Positions 47,649 through 56,296 of a DNA stretch of 64,000 bases are shown in pieces. This stretch comes from Bacteroidota bacterium (lineage in GTDB: Bacteria > Bacteroidota > Ignavibacteria > Ignavibacteriales > Ignavibacteriaceae). How positions within the stretch are numbered: the first letter of the stretch is position 1; the number at the start of each line of letters is the position of its first letter. The notes beneath the pieces are model-generated. The model was not told the DNA's origin. It made no database searches and worked only from the letters and a program-made list of their open reading frames with translations. The translations under genes and the position numbers were made by a program. The stretch is from contig JAMCWE010000155.1 in the NCBI GenBank assembly GCA_023475265.1, forward strand, positions 1 to 64,000. Direction: 5' to 3'.

Positions 47649-47674
47649 GTAGCACAGACTTAAGTCCGTGTTAC
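47649..47674. repeat. 26-bp palindrome covering the tolC-like stop codon
   Basis: The halves GTAGCACAGACTT (47649-47661) and AAGTCCGTGTTAC (47662-47674) are complementary, with one mismatch and one G-T pair. The TAA of the TolC-like gene (47671-47673) lies inside it. It looks like another small dispersed palindrome rather than a terminator, because it has no loop or T run. Confidence 0.6.
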
Positions 47675-48918
47675 ATCCCGTACAATCTCAGTAAACTTGA
47701 CTTTGCAGTTTGATACTGCAGTACAGCATTATTATAATTCAGTTCAGCTTGAATTTCCAAACGGTGAGCGTCAAGTACGTCAAGATTAGTACCGCTGCCG
47801 CCTCTAAAGCGTGCTTCGGAGGAAAGATAATTTTCTTCAGCAGTTTTAATTGATGATTTATAATTTATCATATTCTTTTTAGCAAGCTCGATTTCACTCA
47901 AGATAGTAAGTCTTTGAGTTTGAAGCGCTCTATCTGTTAGATCAACATTAGTCAACGCCTGCTCCTGTGAAATCTCAGCTTGTTGAATTCTGCTGTCTAT
48001 TCCGCCCCATGTAAACAGCGGTACAGAGAATGAAAAGAAAAGAGAATAACCCGCATCTTGCTTAATGTTGTTCGGCTTAACTCCAAGAACTCCCGCATCG
48101 CCGGTAATAGATAGCTGCGGAAGCTTTTCTCCTTTTGCAATATTTATATCGTAGCTGCTTGCCTTCGCTTCATTTTGAACAACTTCCAGGTCAATCATTT
48201 TATTTAATTCGGAGTTTGACTGCATTGATGTATCAGCTGCAGCGTCTTGATAAATCTCGAGAGGCTCGTCAATTCTTCTGCCCAGCAAGTTGTTCATATC
48301 AAATTTTAATTTTTCAATTTTTTGTTTCGCCGTTTCAAGCGAGATAATAAGGTTATCCAAATCTACTTTAGTCTTCAGTACATCACTTTCGGAAGCAATA
48401 CCGCCCGACTTTAATTGTTCTAACAATTGGAGATAATCGCTTAATTCCTTTACTCCTTTTCTTTGAGAGGCAAGTTCATTTTTAGCCGCAGAAATTTGGT
48501 AGTAAACAACCCGGACTAAATATCTTATTTCCGATTTTGTTTGCTGAAGGCTGAGATTTTTTCCTTCGATGTTTACCGAAGATTTGTTAATCATTGCGCT
48601 GCGAATGCCGCCATCGAACAAAGTATAATTTGCATTTAGTTGAAGACCGTACTCGCCGCCGTTTGTTACTACAGGGTCGTAACCGTTTTCCGGCGCGTAA
48701 AGATAATGGCTCGTTCCATAAATCGATGGATATAGATTTGACTTAACTTCTTTAAGCGCCGCCTGGCTTTTTTCTATTTCCTGGTTTGCAAGTGTAATAT
48801 TTTGATTATGCTTCAGTGCAAGTTCAATCGCCTGATTTAAAGATAAACTATCTGTTTGCGCGAAGGTTATTAGCTGAAATAAAATAATAATTAAGTTAAG
48901 TAAGATTAGGTTTCGCAT
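47671..48918 (-). CDS. TolC-family outer-membrane efflux channel
   Basis: After a signal peptide (to about residue 20, TFAQ) the protein shows the repeated helical-barrel pattern of outer-membrane efflux proteins: LNQAIELALKHNQNITLANQEI, YSLFFSFSVPLFTWGGIDS, SEARFRGGSGTNLDVLDAHR. Two tandem such repeats give the 415-residue length. It is upstream of the adaptor and pump genes on the same strand and completes the tripartite exporter. Confidence 0.92.
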   Translation of the reverse strand: MRNLILLNLIIILFQLITFAQTDSLSLNQAIELALKHNQNITLANQEIEKSQAALKEVKSNLYPSIYGTSHYLYAPENGYDPVVTNGGEYGLQLNANYTLFDGGIRSAMINKSSVNIEGKNLSLQQTKSEIRYLVRVVYYQISAAKNELASQRKGVKELSDYLQLLEQLKSGGIASESDVLKTKVDLDNLIISLETAKQKIEKLKFDMNNLLGRRIDEPLEIYQDAAADTSMQSNSELNKMIDLEVVQNEAKASSYDINIAKGEKLPQLSITGDAGVLGVKPNNIKQDAGYSLFFSFSVPLFTWGGIDSRIQQAEISQEQALTNVDLTDRALQTQRLTILSEIELAKKNMINYKSSIKTAEENYLSSEARFRGGSGTNLDVLDAHRLEIQAELNYNNAVLQYQTAKSSLLRLYGM

Positions 48919-49015
48919 TTACTATTTGCTATAAAACTTTTTAAGTTATTAAATATAAAAGCGCCGCATTTAAAATTATAACAATTAAAAATGCGGCACA
49001 ATGAACTAAATGTTT

Positions 49016-49522
49016 TTAGTCGGATTCATCCGATTCGTCTTTTTTAATCTTCTCAGATTTCAAAAGCTTACCGGCTGCGTTTAGCTTTACTTCATGCTTG
49101 CCAGCCTTGCTTTCAATTACAAGCTCATAGTTAGAAACTGCACCGTTAGTAACTTTTTCTGCTTTCTCAATTTTCAATCCCTTAAATTTTGCTTCCAGAG
49201 TTTTCATAACCGAACCCGGAATCTGATCCGTAGGTATTGTTTCTTCTATCTCGGTTATATTACCAGTTTTAGTAATCAAAAGATCAATATGCTTTGTACC
49301 TTCAATGCTCTCCACTTCAAAATATTTTTTACCTTTTTCGGTTTCGGTGCTCAATCCTTTTATTTCGGCTTTCGGATATGCTTTGTGAAATGCGTTCAGC
49401 ACTGCTGCGGGCACTTCTTTTTCGCTGATTTTCTTTTCTTGTGCAAAGACATTTGAGTTTACCGAAAATGAAAATGCAACCACTATAAAAGAAAATAGGA
49501 TTAATGTTTTCACAAATCTCAT
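49016..49522 (-). CDS. PepSY-like exported protein (DUF2874 type)
   Basis: A signal peptide (to about residue 27, NVFAQ) is followed by two PepSY-like repeats: VPAAVLNAFHKAYPKAEIKG...KYFEVESI and IPGSVMKTLEAKFKGLKIEKA...YELVIESKAGKHEVKLN. Such proteins are periplasmic and often co-occur with two-component systems and efflux or stress genes. It lies about 97 bases upstream of the tolC-like gene and is probably co-regulated. Confidence 0.8.
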   Translation of the reverse strand: MRFVKTLILFSFIVVAFSFSVNSNVFAQEKKISEKEVPAAVLNAFHKAYPKAEIKGLSTETEKGKKYFEVESIEGTKHIDLLITKTGNITEIEETIPTDQIPGSVMKTLEAKFKGLKIEKAEKVTNGAVSNYELVIESKAGKHEVKLNAAGKLLKSEKIKKDESDESD

Positions 49523-49660
49523 ATAAAACCTCTTTTAATATTATTGTTAATTGACATCTCTAAATTAAAAGATGTTTATGAAATGGAGATGAAACAGTTT
49601 TTCTAAGCATTTTGATTCCAATAATATTTTCACAATGATATTTATTGAAAAGGAAATCAA

Positions 49661-50647
49661 TTATTTCTTTTCCAATATTAACACGCCAAAGCTTTTTGTA
49701 TTATCCTTTCCTTCAAGCATTCCAATTAAATAAACATTATGTGTTACAGGATCGAGAGCCATTGTTCTTAAGCCTTTTTGCGTTGGAACATTATCAACAA
49801 CTTTAAATTCACTTGGAGATACTTCATGTATTACTGTTAAAGTTCCTTCGCCGTTTGAACTAAAAGCAAGATTTGTTTCAGGATCAAAACCGCATGCATC
49901 GACCCTTCCGCCTATTAGTAATGTTGTAATTACTTTTCCGGATTTTGCATTTACAATAGCCATTAACTTATTGTGGCAACCAGAGAATAAAATATTGTGC
50001 TTTGCATCGATTGCCATACCGGATGGTCCTTCTCCCGGTGCTAATGACCATGTTTTAACAGTCTTTAATGTCTTCGGATTAAATTCCTCTACCTGACTTT
50101 TATCTTCAAGATTCACATATACCAATCCTTTACCATTCGAAACTGCAAATTCCGGTCTCCCGTCGAGAGCAATGGTTCCGACTACTTTATCTGTTTTAGC
50201 ATCAATTGCCGTTACATTTGAACTCCGGCCGTTCATTGTAAAAACTCTGTTTGAAAATGGATCATAAACAATTGCATCCGGATTCTTCCCGGTTACATGG
50301 ACGTTACCTATTGTCTTAAATGTTTTCAGGTCGAAAACAGTTACGGTATCATTCATTCCGTTGCTTATAAAACCCTTCCCGAGCTCATCGGCAAAAGCAA
50401 TACCGTGAACGCCGTTTAGGTTTTGAATTTCTCCAATTATTTTATTTGTATTTAAATCGATTACATGAACTCTTGTCCCGTGGGAAACGTACAGCTTGTG
50501 CATCGGAACTTCAACAGCAGTATAATCCCATCTGCCTTCGCCGCCGATATTAATTGTACCGGAAACTTTATATCCGGAAGTTTGGGACAATAAAACTGTT
50601 GTCGCAAATAGGAAAAGACTGCCAAATATTAGTAATAATTTTTTCAT
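49661..50647 (-). CDS. YncE-like beta-propeller exported protein
   Basis: A signal peptide (about 1-24) leads to about seven repeated blades of the YVTN/YncE type (VIDLNTNKIIGEIQNLNGVHG, VTVFDLKTFKTIGNVHVTG, AIDAKTDKVVGTIALDGRPE). The propeller may bind ligand or DNA in the periplasm, as E. coli YncE does; function is otherwise unknown. It is the gene nearest the sensor kinase on this strand, separated by a 367-base gap. Confidence 0.88.
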   Translation of the reverse strand: MKKLLLIFGSLFLFATTVLLSQTSGYKVSGTINIGGEGRWDYTAVEVPMHKLYVSHGTRVHVIDLNTNKIIGEIQNLNGVHGIAFADELGKGFISNGMNDTVTVFDLKTFKTIGNVHVTGKNPDAIVYDPFSNRVFTMNGRSSNVTAIDAKTDKVVGTIALDGRPEFAVSNGKGLVYVNLEDKSQVEEFNPKTLKTVKTWSLAPGEGPSGMAIDAKHNILFSGCHNKLMAIVNAKSGKVITTLLIGGRVDACGFDPETNLAFSSNGEGTLTVIHEVSPSEFKVVDNVPTQKGLRTMALDPVTHNVYLIGMLEGKDNTKSFGVLILEKK

Positions 50648-51014
50648 GTTAACCTCACTTATTAATGACGTGGTTATAATCTTAAAGATATAAAGATTAA
50701 ATAATTTATATGAGCATTAAATTAAATCCGTTGTTCGAAATAGAAGCAAGACATTGGGAAACCGTTGAACCTGACTACCGGTAGATAGAACGGCTAGGAT
50801 GTGGAGAAATTTTACGGGCAGCCTATGACTTGAAGTCATGAGCTACTCAGACAAATTTGTAAAATTTTAATCGTTTTAACTATTTATATACTAGTTTCGA
50901 ACAACCGGTTAAATTATATTATTAATATGAAAATAAGATGAAAAATAAATGATTTGTAGAAACAGGAGAAAATTATATGAGAAAGTATAAAAGAAAGATT
51001 AATAGGTTGACCTC
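50648..51014. other. Intergenic gap between the YncE-like and sensor-kinase genes
   Basis: No gene is supported. The gap contains a palindrome around 50821-50843 and a small ACCGGT palindrome near 50778. A tiny plus-strand frame at about 50978 (13 codons with an AGGAG site) overlaps the kinase 3' end and is not called. The gap probably holds the promoter of the downstream YncE/PepSY/efflux genes. Confidence 0.5.
50821..50843. repeat. Small palindrome in the efflux cluster
   Basis: ATGACTTGAAGTCAT (50825-50839) is a perfect odd palindrome, with partial complementarity continuing on both sides (AGC...GCT). It resembles the other short palindromes of this cluster but has a different sequence. 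Confidence 0.5.
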
Positions 51015-52397
51015 TCAATAAACGGCGATTGGAAGAATTACACTAAACGTCGTTCTCTCCCCAATTTTACTTTCCACATTTATTTTTCCTCTATGAAGCT
51101 CAACAACTTCCTTTGCAATGGCAAGGCCCAATCCGCTCCCGCTTACTTCAGAACGGATCTCATTCGATCTGTAAAACCTGTTAAAGATGTAAGGAATTTC
51201 TGCTTGAGATATTCCTAAGCCAGTATCTTCAACATTTATTTTAATTTTATTATCAGCCAACTTCTCTAATTTTATCGAAACACTCGAGTCTGCAAAAGAA
51301 TATTTAATTGCATTATCAATTAGATTTAAGAAAACACTTTTTAATTTCTCTTTATCACCTTTAATTTCTATTGCATCGTTAATTGATAATTTAATTTTAA
51401 TATTATTCTTCATTGCAGATTGATTCATCGACTGCACACAATCAACAAGCAGCTCATCAATTCTTATCTGATTAATATTCAATTTCGTTTCTGAAGAATC
51501 TAGTTTCGCAATTGTTAAAAGCGAATTAGTAAGCCTGGTTAAATCTTCTATTTCAGACAAAGCATTCTTTATGCTTTCCTTTGATTCCTTATCATTAAGT
51601 TTTTTTTCCAATATCTCAAGTTCTGTTTGAATAACCGTCAGCGGAGTTCTTATTTCATGAGATGCATTTGCAACAAATCTTTTTTGACTTTTAAAAGCAT
51701 TGTCAATTCGTCCTATCATTTCATTCAGAGTTTCTCCAAAGGATCTTACTTCATCTTTCGCTTTGGGCAGTTCGAGGCGTTTATCAAGATTCTTACCCGA
51801 AATATTCTTCGCGGTATTAGCCATCAGCGCTATCGGCTTAAATGCCGCTTTGGATATGAAGTAAGCGGCTATGCCGGTAATAATTAATCCTGCGGGAATA
51901 ATTATCACGAAAAGGTAAAACAGCCTGTCAAGCTCTTCAAATACATCTTTAACCGAAGCTGCCGTTTCCAGAATATAAACCGAATCATTCTCTGTTTCAA
52001 ACTTACTCCATAAAATATGGTACTTATGGTGCCCTATTTTTCTCTTTTCGTAATCAAATGATTCATTCAGAACTTTATTTAAATCTGCCGGGGGAATTTT
52101 AGAAAGGATGGAATCCCTAATTACCACTTTACCATTCTTATCGAATAGCTGGAACCGTTCTCCTATTAAGCCTTTAGATCTTATTGATGAAAGTTTTAGA
52201 ATGTTCAATGATGAATTGTCATCAAGCTCATCTTCAATCTCGGTGCGTAATGAAATTGAATAACTCTTTAAATTCGCATTCAGCTTTAGGAATGAAGCCT
52301 CCTTTGTGCTGTTATAAATTATAGCTGCAAAAACGGTAAGCATTATTCCGAATACTACTGTGTACGCTAAAATTATTTTCGATTTAATTGAAATCAT
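51015..52397 (-). CDS. Two-component sensor histidine kinase with HAMP domain
   Basis: Two membrane helices (about 8-28 and 160-182) flank a periplasmic sensor domain of about 130 residues. A HAMP linker (FKPIALMANTAKNISGKNLDKRL) leads to HisKA with H247 in FVANASHEIRTPLT, and the ATPase part has NLIDNAIKYS, DTGLGIS and GSGLGLAIAKE. It is of the EnvZ/CusS-like type. Its start directly abuts the response-regulator stop. It probably senses an envelope signal and controls the downstream efflux genes. Confidence 0.95.
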   Translation of the reverse strand: MISIKSKIILAYTVVFGIMLTVFAAIIYNSTKEASFLKLNANLKSYSISLRTEIEDELDDNSSLNILKLSSIRSKGLIGERFQLFDKNGKVVIRDSILSKIPPADLNKVLNESFDYEKRKIGHHKYHILWSKFETENDSVYILETAASVKDVFEELDRLFYLFVIIIPAGLIITGIAAYFISKAAFKPIALMANTAKNISGKNLDKRLELPKAKDEVRSFGETLNEMIGRIDNAFKSQKRFVANASHEIRTPLTVIQTELEILEKKLNDKESKESIKNALSEIEDLTRLTNSLLTIAKLDSSETKLNINQIRIDELLVDCVQSMNQSAMKNNIKIKLSINDAIEIKGDKEKLKSVFLNLIDNAIKYSFADSSVSIKLEKLADNKIKINVEDTGLGISQAEIPYIFNRFYRSNEIRSEVSGSGLGLAIAKEVVELHRGKINVESKIGERTTFSVILPIAVY

Positions 52398-53069
52398 TTA
52401 ATTGTCTTTAAATATATACCCGGCGCCTCTTACAGTATGAATAAGTTGTTTTTCAAAATCCTTATCTATCTTCTGCCGGAGAAATTTTACAAAGGCTTCA
52501 ATAACATTGCTGCGCGGATCAAAATTCATATCCCACAAATGTTCAGATATTGTTTCCCGCGATAAAATCTTATTCGGATTCATCATAAACAATTCCAGCA
52601 GAGCAAATTCTTTTGTAGAAAGCTGAACCTCCTTACCTTCGCGGTAAGCCTTATGGGTATTTTGATCAAGCTTCACACCAAAGTTTTCCAGTATTGCAGA
52701 TCGCACTTCGCTTCTCCTTCTAATAAGCGCACGCATCCTTGCCAGAAGTTCACCCAGGTGAAAAGGCTTTGCGAGATAATCATCGGCGCCGCTGTCTAAT
52801 CCTTTTATTTTATCCGAAACATCATCAAGCGCTGTAAGCATTAAAATTGGAATAAGAACATTTCTTTTACGGAGATTAATGCACGTCTGCCAACCATCCT
52901 GTTTAGGCAGCATAATATCCAGTATGATCAAATCGTATTCATTTATCGCAGCAAGTTCTTCGCCTTTAACGCCGTCGAAAGCAGTATCCACCGCATATCC
53001 CTCCGATCTTAATCCTTTGGATAATGCTTCCGAAATTTTTTTGTCATCTTCAATTAATAATACACGCAT
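52398..53069 (-). CDS. OmpR/PhoB-family response regulator
   Basis: The receiver domain has D51 (LIILDIMLPKQDGW) with the acidic pair IEDD and K in LAKPFHLGELLARM. A winged-helix output domain follows (LSTKEFALLELFMMNPNKILSRETI, VIEAFVKFLRQKID, TVRGAGYIF). Length (223) is typical of CusR/CopR-like regulators. It is the first gene of a two-gene signalling operon with the kinase. Target promoters are probably those of the YncE, PepSY and RND genes, which is inferred from position. Confidence 0.96.
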   Translation of the reverse strand: MRVLLIEDDKKISEALSKGLRSEGYAVDTAFDGVKGEELAAINEYDLIILDIMLPKQDGWQTCINLRKRNVLIPILMLTALDDVSDKIKGLDSGADDYLAKPFHLGELLARMRALIRRRSEVRSAILENFGVKLDQNTHKAYREGKEVQLSTKEFALLELFMMNPNKILSRETISEHLWDMNFDPRSNVIEAFVKFLRQKIDKDFEKQLIHTVRGAGYIFKDN

Positions 53070-53182
53070 AACGAATTAAGCTTTTTGCAAAGATATAAAG
53101 TAAAAATGAAAATAGAATGAAAAATTTATTTTTGGGAGTTAAGTATGATGGCTTTTTTACTAACTGGGTTATTTTAATATTT

Positions 53183-53743
53183 TCATCGAGCTGTTAAAGA
53201 ACATTCATCCACATGCACTTTGCCTAGACCATAAATAGAATCCCCAGACCAAAAAATTACTTCGGCTGTATCAGCTGTTGTAGTCTTTAATGTATCAGTT
53301 AAAGTATAATTCGTCCATGATGCTGCTTTGATGTAAATAATGTTAATTACACTCGTGTCTGAATTGAATAGCCTTAGGTCAACCTCATCGTGTTTACTAT
53401 TATATAACCTTCCCCAAAATGAAAATTCGATAATCGATTTACCGGCTGGTAACTTAACTTCTTGATATAGTTGAGAAGGTCCAATAGGATATAAGAAACG
53501 TTGATCAGTAGTTCCTAATTCAGCTGACCAAATTCCGCCATCAGCTGGAACGTCTCTTGAAAAATTTACAAAAGAAGCAGTTGTATCCCATCCGGTCAAT
53601 GTCGGCTGCCCGTTCAATTCAAATGAAGGATTATTTAATAAGTTAATATCCGGAATCATTTCGCTTGGTGAAGAGTCTAAGCAACTAAAGAAGAAGAATG
53701 GCAACAACGATACAAAAACAATAATCGTTATAATTTTTTTCAT
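53183..53743 (-). CDS. Lipoprotein with carbohydrate-binding-like beta domain
   Basis: The signal ends at FFFFSC, so the protein is lipidated at C21. The mature part starts with LLNNPSFELNGQPTLTGWDTT, the typical opening of CBM-like jelly-roll domains (NPSFE-x-G-x2-GW). It continues with beta-strands (SIIEFSFWGRLYN, TDTLKTTTADTAEVIFWSG) to DECSL, a frequent end of such domains. It is probably attached to the outer membrane and binds a surface glycan; the ligand is unknown. Confidence 0.68.
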   Translation of the reverse strand: MKKIITIIVFVSLLPFFFFSCLDSSPSEMIPDINLLNNPSFELNGQPTLTGWDTTASFVNFSRDVPADGGIWSAELGTTDQRFLYPIGPSQLYQEVKLPAGKSIIEFSFWGRLYNSKHDEVDLRLFNSDTSVINIIYIKAASWTNYTLTDTLKTTTADTAEVIFWSGDSIYGLGKVHVDECSLTAR

Positions 53744-54036
53744 ATCATCATAAATTTAAAATAATCTTATCACTATATTATTTTTTATTTCTTTGTTAAG
53801 CAACAAAGGTTAGCAAACAAATTTCCTTTAGCCAATTCAAAATGCCATCTAATACTTTTTTAAACTCTCATTATTAATTTAAAATTGCAATACCGGATTT
53901 TTGACTTAAATAATAAATCACATATTAAAACCTGTTCTACGAAAAAACAATTTAACAATTCAGCAATTACATTTCACAACGAATGACTATAAATGACATT
54001 TTTCCTCACAACAAACAACTTACAACATACTACTAA

Positions 54037-54390
54037 CTACAAACTCTTCTTCACTTCCTCCATCTTCTTAGTAAACTCCTCCATCTTATCAAATGGAACT
54101 CCTCTTACAATATTCATAATGTTGTACTGATTTCCTGCATTCAATAATTTTTTTAATTGAATATCTTCATTTAAAAGCTCAGGCTTATCCGGCTGCCATT
54201 CCATTAAATCATTCGGCGTACAATTGAGTCCAAGACATAATCGCTCTAAGTGTTTTGGAGATAAGCTAACAAATCTTTCATTCGTAATTCCATATGCAAC
54301 TCTGGATGTAAATCCTATTTTTAATAAGAATGAAGTTTTGTTAGTTATTCCCCTAGCAGAAAAAATTTTTGAAAGGTTATATTTCAGCAT
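54037..54390 (-). CDS. HTH transcriptional regulator (Cro/C1-like, HTH_26 type)
   Basis: The first about 70 residues match small Cro/C1-type regulators: an N-terminal helix (YNLSKIFSARGI), an HTH core (VAYGITNERFVSLSPKHLERLCLGLNC) and the closing TPNDLMEWQPDK. The remaining about 45 residues are helical (EDIQLKKLLNAG, FDKMEEFTKKMEEVKKSL) and could mediate dimer contacts. A long array of phased 21-bp repeats lies just upstream of its start, so the array may be its own binding region. That link is inference. Confidence 0.8.
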   Translation of the reverse strand: MLKYNLSKIFSARGITNKTSFLLKIGFTSRVAYGITNERFVSLSPKHLERLCLGLNCTPNDLMEWQPDKPELLNEDIQLKKLLNAGNQYNIMNIVRGVPFDKMEEFTKKMEEVKKSL

Positions 54391-54471
54391 TTCAGATCCC
54401 TTTTAATTTATTTGAATGAAAATTATTTAGATGTTCTTATATCTCTCAATTAAATATATAAAAATACATCG

Positions 54472-54741
54472 TTTCCCAGAGAAATACTTATATGAAATTA
54501 AAAACATCTTTAATTTTACTCAAAATAAGCATCTTATTTACAATATATGTAAAAAAATTTACTATTTAAGAAGAAATTTTTACTAATAATATAATAGTTT
54601 TTCCCAATTATGTAAAAAAATTTCCTAATGATATAATAAATTTTCCCAATGAAGTGGAAAATTTTACTATATAAATTAAAATATTTTCCTATACAGAAAG
54701 AAGATTTCCTAACAGCGTTAAAAATTTTCCCGTCGATGTGA
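54472..54741. repeat. Degenerate tandem array, 21-bp period, about 12 copies
   Basis: The core TTTCC or TTTAC starts at 54472, 54515, 54537, 54558, 54578, 54600, 54621, 54642, 54663, 54685, 54705 and 54726. Spacings are 20-22 bases, except one of 43 (one unit missing), giving a mean near 21. The best units look like TTTCCCAATGAAGTGGAAAAT. The period equals two helical turns, so the A-tracts between cores all face one side and may bend the DNA. It lies directly upstream of the HTH gene (minus strand). Iteron-like binding sites or intrinsic curvature are both possible. Confidence 0.8.
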
Positions 54742-54811
54742 AAATTAATTGCATTTACGCTCTATTTAAGTTGCAAATAATAATTATCTTCTTCAACTTT
54801 TAACAAAAATT

Positions 54812-55384
54812 TTACTTCTGACTTTCCGTTTTTTGCACCTGACCTTCAATTGCATAACCTTTACCCTTCCAATCCTTTGCAAATGAATCCGGCAAGTAAA
54901 GAACTTTCACATTATTATAACCTAATTCTTTTAATGTTTTAAAAGCAGGACGAATATTAGGACAATGTCCCCAAGGGCAGCATCCGCAATAAATAATAAT
55001 GCTCTGATCTTTCTTTAAATTTTTAACTTCATTCTTTAATGATTGAATTCCATTTCCTCTGGATGCTGGTCCAATATATTTTGCACCGGGTATATGTTCT
55101 TGATTATATAAAAAATCAAAACCCACATGCAGAACAACAGGTTTATTACCCTTAGAAGAAGTCAATTCTTTTTGCAGCTCTTCTGTTGATATTATTTGCT
55201 TGATTGACCAAGGGTCAGTTGATTTTGTACTTCCTTCTTTTTGATTTAATGATTGCGTGTCTTTCTTAAGCTGCTTAAGCGAACTTAATTGTGCAAATGA
55301 AAAGCCGGATGAAATGATAATTAAACAAAATGAAATCAAGAAATAAATTTTCTTCTTCATAATAATATTTTTAAGAATATACAT
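54812..55384 (-). CDS. Exported rhodanese-like protein
   Basis: A signal peptide (through about FSFAQ) precedes one rhodanese domain: VVLHVGFDFLYNQEHIPGAKYIG, then the active-site loop IIIYCGCCPWGHCPNIRPAF with several Cys, and a closing VKVLYLPDSF segment. The YCGCCPWxHCPN loop is a recognised variant of exported rhodaneses. The frame also starts at 55399 and 55360; the ATG at 55384 has an AAAGGA site six bases upstream and is chosen. It may trap or transfer sulfane sulfur in the periplasm. Confidence 0.82.
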   Translation of the reverse strand: MYILKNIIMKKKIYFLISFCLIIISSGFSFAQLSSLKQLKKDTQSLNQKEGSTKSTDPWSIKQIISTEELQKELTSSKGNKPVVLHVGFDFLYNQEHIPGAKYIGPASRGNGIQSLKNEVKNLKKDQSIIIYCGCCPWGHCPNIRPAFKTLKELGYNNVKVLYLPDSFAKDWKGKGYAIEGQVQKTESQK

Positions 55385-55550
55385 GGGGAATCCTTTCATA
55401 AGGTTGTAATATTAATCTTTTAACTTATTGGATGTAATAATACATCAAATACTAAATTTTAATAATCATTTATATCACAAAATTTTTCTGGAAGAAAAAT
55501 GGGAATTAATTTTTAATGGGAATGGAACAATTTTGATTATTGTGAATTGA

Positions 55551-56288
55551 TTAGTTGTTACCGGATACCGTTCCGGAATCTAATGTATTTTCAATTCTTC
55601 TTCCCCCCATATATCTTTTTGAATAATAAGCTTCATCAAGCGAAGAAACAATTACACCATTTTTGGAGCTCGCATGAGCAAATAAATGATCGCCTAAGTA
55701 AATACCAACATGGCCGGGCCTAACTTTTCGCCGGGTATTAAAAAATACAAGATCACCAAACTCAAGATCATCTTTATTGCTGATTTCTTCTCCTTCATGA
55801 TATTGTTCTCTTGCGCTTCTTTCAAGTTCTACTGATATGCTTTTTTCATAAACAGCTTTGGTAAATGCCGAGCAATCAATTCCTTCTTTTGTGTTTCCGC
55901 CGTATTTGTATGGAGTATCTAGATATTTAATAATCTCCATCAACATTTTTTCTCTGGCGTTAATTTGTTCCGGACTTAAATCATTTTTAGAAGTGTTGCC
56001 ATATTTTTTTAATAAAGAACTTACATCAACTTTGTTTACGCTTGTTGGCAGATCATCGGAATCAGAAGTATCAATATCAGTTTCCGTCGTATCATTTTGC
56101 TGATACAAAGAAGCTTGATCATTTTTTTTATCTTCATCTTTAGAACTAAATCTGACGTTCGATTTATTTTCATCAGAAATTTTTTCTGAATTGCCGTAGC
56201 GAATTGCATTAGAAGAAGCAGAACATCCGTTATTTATTATTAAGCCAAGGGTACAGAATAAAATTAATATTAAAGATTTCAGATTCAT
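55551..56288 (-). CDS. NlpC/P60-family lipoprotein
   Basis: A lipoprotein signal ends at INNGC (C22). A flexible acidic and Ser/Thr-rich linker (about 30-110) leads to the NlpC/P60 domain with the catalytic triad C139 (GIDCSAF), H193 (PGHVGIYLG) and H205 (LFAHASS). It is predicted to cut cell-wall peptides, probably as a peptidoglycan endopeptidase. It follows the primary sigma factor gene by 8 bases and probably shares its transcript. Confidence 0.93.
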   Translation of the reverse strand: MNLKSLILILFCTLGLIINNGCSASSNAIRYGNSEKISDENKSNVRFSSKDEDKKNDQASLYQQNDTTETDIDTSDSDDLPTSVNKVDVSSLLKKYGNTSKNDLSPEQINAREKMLMEIIKYLDTPYKYGGNTKEGIDCSAFTKAVYEKSISVELERSAREQYHEGEEISNKDDLEFGDLVFFNTRRKVRPGHVGIYLGDHLFAHASSKNGVIVSSLDEAYYSKRYMGGRRIENTLDSGTVSGNN

Positions 56289-56296
56289 TATCGATG

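Noticed and set aside
50960-51020. 13-codon plus-strand ORF with an AGGAG site before its ATG
   Set aside because: It overlaps the 3' end of the sensor-kinase gene on the other strand, is very short, and lacks any sign of leader or terminator structure.
54472-54741. CRISPR array
   Set aside because: The period is only 21 bases, the units are degenerate and continuous without unique spacers, and no cas gene is nearby.
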